The translations under genes were made by a program, and so were the position numbers. A DNA stretch of 49,671 nucleotides, taken from assembly GCF_001661345.1 (NCBI RefSeq), contig NW_017962937.1:1-49671 (forward strand). The letters run 5' to 3'. Shown here piece after piece: positions 24,481 through 36,600 of the stretch. The notes under the pieces are model-generated. The model made no database searches, was not told where the DNA came from, and was given only the letters and a program-made list of their open reading frames with translations. The stretch comes from Ascoidea rubescens DSM 1968. Lineage: Eukaryota; Ascomycota; Saccharomycetes; Ascoideales; Ascoideaceae. Numbering within the stretch: position 1 is the first letter of the stretch; every line of letters begins with the position of its first letter.

Positions 24481-26865
24481 CTGCAACTGGATTTAAGCCA
24501 AAATGCGTATGTTCGCATGGAAGAATCACAGAAACAAATGAATGCTGCTAAGTTTGCAACTTTGGTTTTCCACTGGCATCTCAAAGCTGCTCTCTCTGGT
24601 CCCTTGTTCCAAGGATTTATCAAAAGTCGTGTCGTTATTGAAGATGATGGTGATGCGGACAAAGTTAAAGATAAGTTCGATTCCATTTGCCATAGGATGG
24701 TCATTGCGGATTAGTTCCTACAAAACTGGATAAATTGTTATGAAATGAATTCTACGTCCGTCAAGCATCATTTAACTTGCGGAAGCTTTACGGTACGATT
24801 GGAGAGGAGGCTACTCTAGTTATGAACAGGTTTTCCAGTTCTGGAAAACTACCAAAACATTATTTAGTACAAGGCATTGCGATACGTTCATGAATGGATT
24901 CTATTTCAGTACAATCAATATTTTATTTGCTAATCAAGTTCCCGCCTTTTTCTTTGCTGCTTCATCTTCTGATGCCAGCTCCGCTGAATGGCGTCTTACA
25001 CAACCCACAGAATTTCACAAAATCTCATATCGTGACGCAACGGGTTTTGCCAATCTTCTTGATTCTGATGCATTTACTAGTGGCTCTGGTTTAACAACGT
25101 CGGTCTTTGTTATTAACGATCCTTTTAACCAGCCAAACCGATAAAAACCGACAAGCTAACATTCTCCTAAACCTGGAGAATTGGAGGGTAAGCGTTTGGC
25201 ACAACGGCTAGATCCTCTTTTATTATCTACTATAAGCAATGCTTCCGCTGTTGTTGCTTGTTTTGAAGGACCAAAAGGTCATCAGTCGCTGTTTGCTTAC
25301 TCTGTAAATGAAATAACAAGCGGGTGTTGATCCCTAAATTATTTTACATTGATTCTGGTGCTTCACATCATGGTTTTGATAACGTTGATCGGTTCAGCAA
25401 CTTCACCCTTCTTTGATATTGGTTATCTGGAATTGGTGACACTATCCTTACTGTCAAAATGGTTCGTACTTTGACGCCGCTGATTGACGAATCATTTCAA
25501 AATGGTGTTGACGCTCCCCACATTGAAAAATTCATTTCAATTTGAGCTGCTACTATTAAAAGGGCCTGGTTCTCTTTGCAAAAACGATAGTGTTCAATTT
25601 GAATACTGCATTAGCTGTTAAGGGAGTTGCTTCAGCATTACATCGTTCATCCTAGCCGTAATCTTCAATGGCTCTATTGGCTGCAAGTTAGCATGAGCAT
25701 TTAGGTCACGTAGGAATCATTGATGAGATAGAGATATCACAATCTCTGTGACTTCCGCTGCTGGTCTTTAGATGTGTGACTATTGTCAGACGGGAGTAGC
25801 GACCATAATATTAAGAACACTTTTCCAGGCAGGTAACCGCTGCTTTTCGATTTCTTCAACAAGACGTTGTGGGGCCAAAGCCAGCTGCTGCTCTTAATAA
25901 AAGCCGCTTCGGTCTCAACACTGTTGATCATTACTCCAAATATGTCATTGTTGCTACCATTGGTACTCAATATCGGCTGGTGACTGGTTGCAGTTTAATA
26001 TTAAATTTACTCAACCACCATTGGATAAAACAGTTCATACTGTCAGATCAACTGTCGAGATCTCATCCAATCTGCTCTAGAATTTGCGTCGACCCCAAGA
26101 TATCGAACAAGATATTTCACTTCCCAAAGAGTCTGTTCAAAATGTTGTGGCCGAACGTTGGCAAAAATCAGTCATGACAAAGGTTGGGACAAAGATAATT
26201 GAAGGATATGCCCATGACTACTTGTTAAATAAAGCGGTGATGTTTGCAGTGATTTTGACGATTTGCATTCTCACTAAACGTGGCACTCTATGCAGAAGAT
26301 TTTTTGAATTATGGTACACATGGAATTCAACCACTGCTATGTTCGCCGTGTTTGGATGTAGTGCCTACGCCTTGATCTTCCAAAATGACAGGCAAACCAA
26401 ATTAGGTAAAACATGTGATGTTTAGGATTTTGAAGGCTACGACAGAAGTATAATAGTCTCCCGACGTATTTTTCAGAAGAAAACGGTGTTCTTGTCATTT
26501 TATCTTGTCGCCTTAATGAAACCAAATTTCATTTAACTATCAATGGTTTGCTGCTATTGAACCAAGAAATCCATTTGAAGTTGCATTGAGATATATTGCT
26601 GTTTCTGTTATTGGAGGAATCTCAGAGGCGCTATCTACGACAATGGTAAGACAGTTTGAACTGTTTCACACAATACATCAAAATGTGACTTCAATCAGCT
26701 TGATCGATATATTGATATCAGCTCAAATGATTTTCAAAAAGACGCACTCCAACCCAATGAATCGCAATGAGAGAACTCTGCTGCATCTATAAATGCCGTT
26801 TCTAACGCCGTTGACATTATTGTTGAGGCGAATCCATGATGATATATTGAGGAAAAAAAAGAATA
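24480..26865 (+). mobile_element. Copia fossil 9 (plus): gag, protease, integrase
   Basis: The clearest gag-to-integrase region in the window. Gag frames lie at about 24517-25144. The protease active-site block YIDSGASHHGFDNVDRFS is near 25349-25400. A pre-integrase HLGHVGIIDEI block is near 25700, and the integrase end block FAVFGCSAYALIFQ is near 26340. RT and RNase H are missing: the copy stops where a minus-strand LTR begins near 26865. Broken many times. Confidence 0.75.
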
Positions 26866-27260
26866 CTCAAAACCAGAAAAGGAAAATCAAATCACCAGCC
26901 ATTTCAAGAGTGGACGGAGTCAAATCACGGAGCCACAAGGAGGGAGATGGGTGACTGAGACAGATCAACCGAATCTCACAAACTAGATAGACTAAATCCG
27001 CATCCCCGATTACTGTGATGAGACGTTGGAACATCAAGACAATGAGGTCAATCTTTTGAGGGAGCCTGAGAACGCCTATTGCCTCTGCCCGAGCAGTTGC
27101 CAGGTTGAAGCGGAAAACACAGTCTTCACAGATCTGCTGAAAGTGTAGTTGAGTGGCTTTCAATGCGAACCTTGGGCAACAAAAAAGAAATTATTTGGCA
27201 ACGAGAAAAATCGGTGTATCTCAAATACAGGGGGGTGCGTTGCACTAAAAACGTACATTT
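26865..27260 (-). repeat. Copia LTR (minus), 3' LTR of fossil 10
   Basis: On the minus strand, CTCCTTGTGGCTCCGTGATT followed by TGACTCCGTCC near 26930 aligns with the LTR core CTCCTGTGACCTTCTGTGATT near 40110. It lies 3' of minus-strand copia coding remains and cuts off fossil 9. Limits are approximate. Confidence 0.5.
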
Positions 27261-29700
27261 AATTGTCCAATCAACGTGGCACTAAAGTTTCTATTGCAAT
27301 AAACGTCAAGAGCGTTAGCCGGCCATTTCGGTTGTCAATCCGTTGGTTGTGGAAAATCCATTTATCTAAACGATTGCTCTGCCACAAATACAGACTGCTA
27401 GTTAACATGAAATGGTAATCGACAATAAAATAATGAAACAATCAAAGAAAACTAAACTCAAACCCAAAAGCAAGAGCTTTATAATACCAACTTGAACTTT
27501 TTGAAGATGAAAGAAATACCAAGGAAAACTATAATCAGCTCACTGTCGAATAGACAATATTTCTACAGTCAATGGGAGAAATGTCAAAGACTACCGACTC
27601 AAAACCAAAAAGATATCCAACGACCAATGATAATCACATATAACCAAAACGGCGTGAACAACAAAACCAAAACTATCAACAATGGATTGGTTCTACCATT
27701 TCATTCAGATATTTTTGTAATGAAGAGTTAATGGCATTGAATTTAAATATCTTGACGCTTTTTAGCTCAAGCTAAAAGCATCTAGCATGGTGCGGCAAGA
27801 TATAGACTGGGTAACAGAACAGCATACGTAATATCATATCGGAAGCAACTCACAGCGAAAAGCAATGATCAAACAGTTGACTGCTAAATTGATGATTGGT
27901 TAGCATTTAGCCGAAATCCAACAACTTTGAGCAGCATTTTGTATGGCTAATGATCTTTGATGTAGCATGCGAATGAGACTCATTTATTTTAAATTGTTCA
28001 ACAATTATATTTGGGTAGGTTGCCATAGATACTGAGATACCATTGTTGGAGTGAGCAACATCCGGTCCGAGAAAACCACCCAGAAATACCGAATGAATGT
28101 AAATTTCATGAACGATCATTAAAATGATTTGACCAACATCACCACTGCATCTGATGTCTTTTTCATGATGATATCATCCTCTGATGAATCAAACATCAAG
28201 TGGAATTTGATTTTAAAAACATTAAGAATACGATTTACAGCTAATAGACATTGAAAGCCACGTCATCGCAAAGGATTAATCATTTTGTTGTACCAACAAA
28301 GATGCGATGATTTCAGTTGATGAGCTGATTTTGAAATTTGCTAACTCTCACAGAATAGTCAGCAATAGATAATGCAAGACGTTGTTTCATGTAAAACTGA
28401 AGCTCGATGCCACCAGAAGGAACGAAGTTGTCAAATTCATAAGAAGAGCTACGATGACTTTGATGCTTCTACAGCAAGAAATACTCTAAGACTTTCATTC
28501 CTTATTAGTGGGTAAATTGCTCAAATATAATCAACACCTTCAATCTGAGATAACAATTTGGCAACTACTTTGCCTGTAGGAAAAGAATTAGTTGGTACTA
28601 ACTTCATTGTAACCATCTAAGGACGGCAAACATTGTAATATCCGGAGAGATGATCTAGCAACTGCAATGTAGTATTGTCACGTATTGCTTTAAGCTATGA
28701 GTGACATGCATCTTTTCACATTTCGTATCCATGAAATGGTTTTACAGTAGTGGCGGCAATAAGAGAAACAGCGAAATATCTCAGAGGAGACCTGCGTCCA
28801 ATAATATCAGTTAAATGATTTGTGAGCTATTTAACTACTTTGAGAATATATTTAATGACTGTTGAAGGACATTATCGGTTCCTGGAAGCTAGTCTATATC
28901 AGCTTCAGCACCAGTGTTGGCATCATTGATTTCATAATTATACTTAGTGGTTTTAACAGATTTCTTTGAATACAACATATTTTGATTGAGACCATCTTTC
29001 TCTTTATCGTCTGAACGGATTGCACTTGTTATCTTTGTCGTTGATAGCAGTTAATAGATCACCTTTCATAATAGTGGCAGCAGTAGATGTAACCTTAAGG
29101 GAGGATAAAACGGTTGTGTTAACGTCAGCAGATGATCAATCTTAAAAATAAGACTTCGATTTATCAAAGTAACAAGATCAGCTGCGAAGAACACGGCACT
29201 GATGAGGATTGGAGAGTCATTATCGATTAAACTTATGTCGTGGACAACAAATGCACAGAGCATAGCTCTATCCCCTGACTTGGATTGCGTGATTTGTTAG
29301 GGGATCATGTCGTAGGCAGCATATGGAAGCATCGTCCACAAACCAGCTGGTAATCTTCTCCATGAAATAATTCAAAGGGAGTTTTGAAAGGAGCACTTTG
29401 TCTGGTGGGAATCACATTCGTCAAGAACACGGCGCACATCACAACTCTATCCAAGGAATAATCAAGAACATTAGCCTTGTATAAGATTGCCCTGGCTTCT
29501 GTCACCATTGCTTTTTGCCAACATTAATGGTCCCCATTTTGATGAGACTGATATGGAACTGACATTGCATTTCTTATTTGTTTATAAAGGCTAACATCTT
29601 TTAACAGCTAGGATGAAAATTAGTTATCAAATCTGACAGAATGAACAGTGCCATTCAATGGCCGATGAGTAATTCTTTCGTTGTTTTTTATCGAACATTT
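27260..29700 (-). mobile_element. Copia fossil 10, 3' half (minus): integrase, RT, RNase H
   Basis: The minus-strand frame 29508-29305 carries PTRQSAPFKTPFELFHGE, the copia integrase NRTPT-KTPFELW block. Upstream of it, near 29600, is a VPYQSHQNG block, matching the integrase YTPQQNG motif. An RT remnant with IILMIVHEIYIHS is at 28130-28080. The 5' half of the same element resumes at about 34715, beyond a LINE, so the two halves appear to be one copy split by insertion. Old, many breaks. Confidence 0.65.
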
Positions 29701-32700
29701 GCTAAAAGCCCACTGTGTCGGGGCTTTTCCACGGTGTTGATCTTTATATCGACATATTAAAAAATCGATGCTCTTTTTTGCAATTTTACCGTAGATGCGA
29801 GGAAACCCAGTAATTAAGAAGAAAACTGAAATGAAAGACAGGAGTGTGAAATCGAAGATGATATGTCCTTGTATCATATTACTTTGCCAATTGCAATGAG
29901 TGGAATATAAACAAGATGAGTTTTGCTATGCCCCATTTTGTCCCTAGATATTTGTGAGTTATTTGCGGACTCACCTCCTCATAGAAAATCGTTTGTATCT
30001 TTGAACGAATGTTAGACTGTTGATTTATAAGGTATTGAACAATATAATGAATTATCGTCGGTTCTAAGAAAGAACATTTCCATCGGTTGCTGGTCATATA
30101 CCAGGCCCTCCACTGAGTCTCTTCACCAAAATGGTGTCCGGTGCCAAGGTGAACCACCGCGCTCACCTCCTCTTTGGTGCTGTGTGATAAGATTGTAAAT
30201 GTGGGTACTCCCTTATTTAATAGTGGGATGATGAACCTGACGATTACTTCATGATAGTGCGAATTATAATTATAATTGTGAAATATGTTATTGCAATGCT
30301 GGATCAGCGATTTGTCGAGGGCCGTTTTGATAGTGCTGAATGTAGAAACTGGATTGGTTCTGTCACTATCACCACATCTGTGGAGATACGCTATGATTTT
30401 ATATACTAAGATTACTCGCCTCATGAATACCGAATGATCAAGCTCTGGATGGAGTGGTCTTTCATGCTTATTTCGATTATTATTTTTTGCCATCGAAGAA
30501 ATTGGCTTTCGGTTTCTGAAGGTATGTATAGCAGAATCAGCAGTTCATATGATTCATATTTGTTTACTGTAGATCTAGTTGACATAAATACACCGGGTAT
30601 TTTCAAGAGAACAAGATTCTGTTGGATACTGAGCTTTTCGATGAATTTTGAATATTTAGCCAAAGTGCTTTTGCTGAATGAAAATCACCAATAGCGTAAT
30701 ATGGATCTTGCACATGAACTACAAAGATATCTTAGTGATGGAGGGATTAGACCGCCATGGATAAGCGCTATTGGTATTAACGCGACAACTGCTAAGGTGA
30801 ACATTTTAACTGTATTTCTCTCCATGTATCCATTTTTAGGTTTTCTTTGATTATCACTGCTACGAATTTGATCGTTTTAGTTGGACTAACGTTGGCACAG
30901 AAATTAACTGTATGAGGGTTTTCAATTGTCGTGATTTAATCACTTTAGACTGACCATAGAAATGTATTAATTGAATTCTTTGGCTGGTGTCAAAATTTTT
31001 GCTGTGAAAGGAAGACATGGAATGACATTGTTAATTCCTTTCAGCAGTTTGCTTTCATTGTCATTTAGTCCGGCAATGGAGTGGATGAATATATCATCTA
31101 CGTATCCAATTGATTATACCTTTTCTCTTCCTAGATACTTGAATACTCCATTGGAGTATAATAAATATATAATTGGTGAAAGAGGCAAACGCTGACCAAT
31201 CACTTGACTGTTGCGGTAGCCTTGGAGATGCGGCTGTTAATGCTGAAGTGCCCTACGCTGTCTGAGTTGACTAATTGAATATTTTGATGATCTTAAGCGA
31301 TATTTTGTCTGATACCAATGGCTATGCTAATTGGTGATGATGGACGAGATCAAAAGCACCTTTAACATCTAAGATGGCACTTGAATGTACATTCATATTT
31401 TTCGAGTTGAGAGTAATTTTGGCCTGATTGTATATATACGCAATGGGGTCTGTGGCACGATATGCCTTAGTCCGACCAAACCGAAATCTATCTAGATAAC
31501 GTATTGCAAATTCGTTAAATCGTTCCTTTATTAGTCTTTGAAAGATTTTGGAAATATGATTTCGTTAACTGATTGCACAAAATGGGTTTGAAATGTGGTA
31601 TCTGTGTTTATGTGGATTGCATATAAGAATTTTTTCAGTTGTTTAAAGCATTTGGGGAGGTATCCAAACCAAACAATTTCATTGTATATTTTATGAAGTA
31701 TTTTGAAAAAGCGATAGTATTCACGAAGTCGTTCTAAAAATTTTATCTGAATTCCGTCAGAGCCAGGCGCCATATTGCCTAATACGTTTGCTGAATGCGT
31801 ATCGAATTTCATTTGCGGTAAACATTTTGACTTTGATATGATCGTCATTAATTAGATTGTCGTTGTTTGACAAATCTTTGCAATACTGCTCATAAAACAT
31901 TTGACAATGAGTAAGGAATGGTTGAATTAGCACTCAAACTGGTCTTATTGGATTGGAAGATTTCATTAATTTGCAAATATGAATATTTTGAGTTCTCAGT
32001 GCGTAATTCTTCGAACATTCAGAAGTTTTCTTTGAACTGCTTTTTGGAACTGCTTTTTGAGATGATAGAAAGATTTTTCGTGATTTGCAATTGGCCATGC
32101 AAGATGATCATCTTGACTTCAACTAGGATGTTTATAGGGTTTACATTGTTCAGTATCCCACCACCTTTTGGAGTTTCTGACAATTTTCAATTCAGGTATT
32201 TGTTGTGTTTGAAGATTGATTTGAAAAATTTGAAAATTTTTGGTAAAAGTCTCCAGTTGGAGTTTATTTTGAAATATTTTGGCATCAGTGAAAAAACCTG
32301 TTTTTTGAAAAATCACATCCCAATTCGCTTTATCAAAATTTAAGTGGGGTGTGGAGTAGTATTAATTTCGAGATGTTTGTTATTGATGATTATCTGAATG
32401 GCCAAGTGATCTAAGCCAACTGGCTAATGCTTTGGCTATACTGAAAGTTGGAGCACCATTTTTGGCGATGCAAAAACCAAGTCAATTGTATTATCTATGA
32501 TATGCGTTGGGGTGCCTTCGTTTCCTATGTATTGATACTTGTGATCTGTTAAAAGATCGGCTAATTTTTTTGCTAATCTATCATTTATCGAATATGTTGA
32601 TTGCCATATTGTATGATGTAAATTGAATTCCCATGCTAATAAATGGTGATCATTAAATGTATTTGAAGAAATCATTGTTGTTAACTTAGATATGGAGTTT

Positions 32701-34715
32701 GAATACCGTCGGTCTTTGATTATTATATGCGGGACGGTATACATTTGAGATTCTAAATTTGATACTAATTAAAATTGTTATAATGTAATTGTCTGTGATT
32801 GATTCGTCGATTAATAATTCATTTAATTGAACAAATGAATTGTTAATATATGTAGCTGCCCGAACTTTGTCGGCTGCATCTTTGATGATTTGGAAGAAGA
32901 TTATTTTAAATTGAGAATCAGCTAAAAGACCCCAATTATGTTTTCTTTCGATGCGTTGTTGAACTAATATTATATCAGTTTTGAGGTGTCCTGCACCGCA
33001 TTAAGCGACTTATTGATTCATTTTATGTTGTTCGATATGAGGTTAAGCACTTTCATTAATTTTGTCATGAGGTTGCGCTTTCAGGTTTGATGATGGTGAT
33101 GTTAATGTTGTGATATGTTGAATATCATTCAATATTTGAATTTTTTCAGAATTTAGGTCTATCATAACATCTTTGGATTTTTTTCAGCAGCGTCGGTTGA
33201 TCCTTTACTAGTTTGATGCTCTTCAATATCCGTATATACATTTGATGAAAGAATGTAGTCGTCGTCTATGATGTCTTCGTCCGTGGTGCTGAATAGAGTA
33301 TGGGTGGATTGACTATAATTGGGGACTTCATCGCTGGAGTCCTTTTTCTTTTGATTGGGAGAAGGATCAGTAGTTTGCTTAGACTGATTAGTGATGCATC
33401 CTTAGTGGGTGGTGTGAGATTCCATGTTGAGTTCAACTCATTTTATATCTTTGGTGGTTTAATATGATTCAACTTTTCAGTGCCATTCGCATCCGTTTTG
33501 GTGAATTTGGCGGTGATATTTATATCTGTGTTCACGGTATTGGGATTTTAAAGGAGGGGTTAAAGCCCTTCATCTGAAATAGTTCTTAGTCTAGTACCAT
33601 ACCTTTCATGGCATGTTGAGAATCATTATCATTATTAAAGAACAGAATGATTCCTACTTTCACCTTGTATCAATTATTATGTCAGCTTAGCGAAAGGCTA
33701 CATGGAGCATGGCCTCATGAGATTTGATTTTGTTCTTCGACTTTTTCTCTGAGAGTGGTAAAAGATAGAGGGCAGGGGAATCTAAGAACCATTTCATTCT
33801 TAGAGGGCAACAGGTAGTTTTATGAAGCGTGGTACAGTTGTATTGATGAAGATGAGACAGAGTTGTTGGTCAACATTTTCTTTGGCAGTTCTTGTTTGGT
33901 TATTCTTTGAAGTTCTGGCATTCATATATCGACTTTCTTGACTTGTAAATGGTCAAAATTGTGATGAATGATTTTAAAGTTTGGTGTTTAGTAAACCCAA
34001 TTGTCTTAATGATTTCTGAAACAGTCATACGATTTATATCTGTAGCAATATTTGCAAATGTATTACCGTTAACCATTGTCTATCATGCCGATTTAAGGGT
34101 ATTAGCTGTAAATTGACGTTTTAAAATGAACTGGGGGATTCGGCGCTTGTATGGGCAGTGCATTAGAGGTTGTGTAGCAAATGCTTTGTCATTAAGGGCT
34201 TGAGTAGTTGAAACAGTATTATTGTCATCACCTTTATGAAATAGAGCTACTATTGGTGCTATTACTAGCGACATAAGCATATGATAATTGTTAGAGGTTG
34301 GCTGCTGGGTTTCTAAGGGATCGAATCACCGACTTTTTCGATTGCATTTGCGACATAATTTTCAATATATTTGACAACATTAGCAATGAATATTTTGTAT
34401 GTTTTGTCAGTATCTTCATTGATATTTGATTGAAGTGTTGAAGAAGGTTTGAGAACTTGATATAATATTGGAAGATCATTTAGGATCCATTGGTTGAGTC
34501 TCCTTGAAAGGTCTTGCACGCAGCAGTTTATGATGTGAGTTTGCAAAAAAGATGTGCTTAATTCATTCATGGTTTTTGAAGGATTGTCAAGATATTGGGC
34601 TATTCCTGCTAGTTGAGGAACAGGATTGGGTTGCAAATAGCAATTGTGTGGATTGTAGTAGAGCTCTGAACAGAAAAACTCATTTTTTGCCGTTGAGCAA
34701 TATTTAATCATTATA
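29700..34715 (-). mobile_element. LINE (non-LTR retrotransposon), decayed, inserted in copia fossil 10
   Basis: About 5 kb on the minus strand. An ORF1-like region covers 34711 to about 33000 (132 codons open at 34711-34313, no zinc knuckle seen). An APE-type endonuclease end at 32744-32436 has NEGTPTHIIDNTIDLVFAS, matching the SPTR-IDLxxxS block. A linker with KRWWDTEQC is near 32165. RT has MAPGSDGIQIKFLERLREYY near 31760, AILDVKGAFDLVHH near 31360, LPLSPIIYLLYSNG near 31180 and GYVDDIFIH near 31100, in correct order. The 204-codon open stretch 30493-29879 is probably the region after RT. Frameshifts separate the EN, RT and tail frames, so it is dead. A plain poly-A tail and target duplication were not seen. 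Clade uncertain; EN plus the WWD linker suggests a Tad/I/jockey-like rather than R2-like element. Confidence 0.82.
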
Positions 34716-36230
34716 GCACCTTGGACACCGCAACTGATCGTGTAGGAATTTGAGCAACAACAACATACTATCGGTAATGGTTTTCAATCGTAAGAAAATA
34801 TGCACTGCCCTCAGCAGCCACAACTGGCTTTGAGAAAACAGTATCAACAGAAAGACATCAAAGAGCAGATGTTGCCTGTCGTGCAAGCCAGTTACAAATA
34901 ACTGTGTTAGGTTTTGCTTTTGACGACACTAACCTTTGGAGGCGCCAGCAGGCAGAATGCCTTTGATGTTGGTTAAATATTTTTCAAAGATCTCTCCTGC
35001 TTGACTTAATCGATGAAACCAGCTTGATTTTTGTAAATCAACAGCAGCTAAAGCAACGAAAAACGGAAACTACGCTGAAACTGCATATCTAGCAGATAAT
35101 AAACAATTTATATAAGAAAAATACTTTTGAGGTTGATCCAAAGCATTTCAGTTGTGGCAGCCAAAATCAAAATGAAATACAAGGAAGGAGAGCATAAAGC
35201 GCAATCTTTAATGGTTCAGCATAAGGAAGCATCAGTTTGCGAATACCATTGTCGTCACCGAAAGTGTCACCGATATTAGCAATCAGACTGCAGTAAGGAG
35301 CTAAGTCGCTGAGCTAATCAGCGTTAGCCAAATAATTTTGGCCAGCATCAGATCCAGAATTGAATTGCTACGCATTGAACATCAGGTTTTTGGTTAGTTG
35401 CCGGAACCCCACAACCAGTGACTGATCAACTTTTGGGCATCCTCAACGGCCAGAGCAGCAGAAGCTTCGGCTGGAACTGATGATCCAGCTGGAACTGAAG
35501 GTAGTGCCAATCACCCACTAGCCAAATGACCTTCTGTGCCCACGAAGGCTTGCCAATCATTCTCCTGCGTGCTTTGTCAATGGTTCCCTGCCATCAGAGA
35601 CTGACGAAGTCGATCTTGAGCTACAATGAAATGCATTATTAGGAAATTGATTGGCCAGAACGGTGGTATCAGAACTAGTCAATTTCTGAAGGTTTGCGAA
35701 TTGAGTAAGATTAATTTGGGCCCAAGTGGTGTACGAAAGCGAAACAGCGTTGAGCCTAGCGGCAGGAAGATCAGCTGTGTCGAACTTGAGAATGTTGCAA
35801 TAGAATTCAAAAACGAAATCCCTCTAATCCCTCATATTCCAAAATGGCCTTGGCCACTCGCCGCAAGTGAAATACTTGGTCATGATAGTATCCGCCTGCA
35901 CTCCGATTGCAGCATAGCAGTTCTTTGAGTCATATGATACTTGATCTATGTACCAGCCACTGTAGTGAACTTTTTCAATTAAAGAGGGTGATGATCCTCT
36001 TGTAATCGACCATTGGCAAATTGAACTCAAAGAAATATTATTTCTGAGCGAATTAGCGTAGTCAGCAAGCTTAGCATGATTTTGATAATGGGTTGAACCA
36101 ACGGACGAAACAAACAGCTTTTGGATGGATGAACAGAACCCAAATAATATACTACGCGGCATCAAGAAGTTTCTGCAATTTTTGGTAAAAAACATTCCAT
36201 ACTTCGTTTATAAGTTGTTGGACCGAATCA
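34715..36230 (-). mobile_element. Copia fossil 10, 5' half (minus): gag to integrase start
   Basis: Gag-like frames lie on the minus strand at 36195-35824 and about 35.3-35.1 kb. Near 34820-34780 the minus strand reads SAYFLTIENHYR, the start of copia integrase; plus-strand fossil 11 has the equivalent SGYFLTIVENLF near 36775. The integrase then stops at about 34715, where the LINE begins, and continues beyond 29700. Old and broken. Confidence 0.62.
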
Positions 36231-36600
36231 ATGACAATGCAATTAAGTGAAGGAAGTATATAAGAAAAACCTTGGAGGAACTGATCGCCAGCCCCATTTA
36301 TAAAACGCTGGGTTACCTGAAACACCGTCACGGAAACAAAACGGTGTCAGCCTCAAAGAGACCAAATTTAAACATTCGGATGGCGGACAACAACCCGTTT
36401 GGAAATGAAATTTCAAAGTGTGCTGCCAAAAATAAGAAGGCCTGATTTTCTTTTAAAGATGACTGTGTTTATTTAAATGGTTCGCTAGCTGACAGCAAAG
36501 CATCTTCTGGAATATTTGAATGGGTCGCTGCGTGATCTGCTGATGCGTTAATTAGTACAAATTAGCATAAAGGGTCAAGTCATGTAAGCGAGCTTCCTGC
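36230..36600 (-). repeat. Copia LTR (minus), 5' LTR of fossil 10
   Basis: Read on the minus strand near 36340-36280: GTAACCCAGCGTTTTATAAATGGGGCTGGCGATC in two adjoining pieces, nearly the same as the core at 24400 on the plus strand. Its position directly upstream of the fossil 10 gag supports a 5' LTR. Its outer limit overlaps the poorly defined start of fossil 11. Confidence 0.6.

Noticed and set aside
31918-32343. 141-codon plus-strand frame
   Set aside because: It lies opposite the LINE linker between endonuclease and RT on the minus strand, is mostly hydrophobic as expected from reversed AT-rich coding sequence, and matches no family I know.
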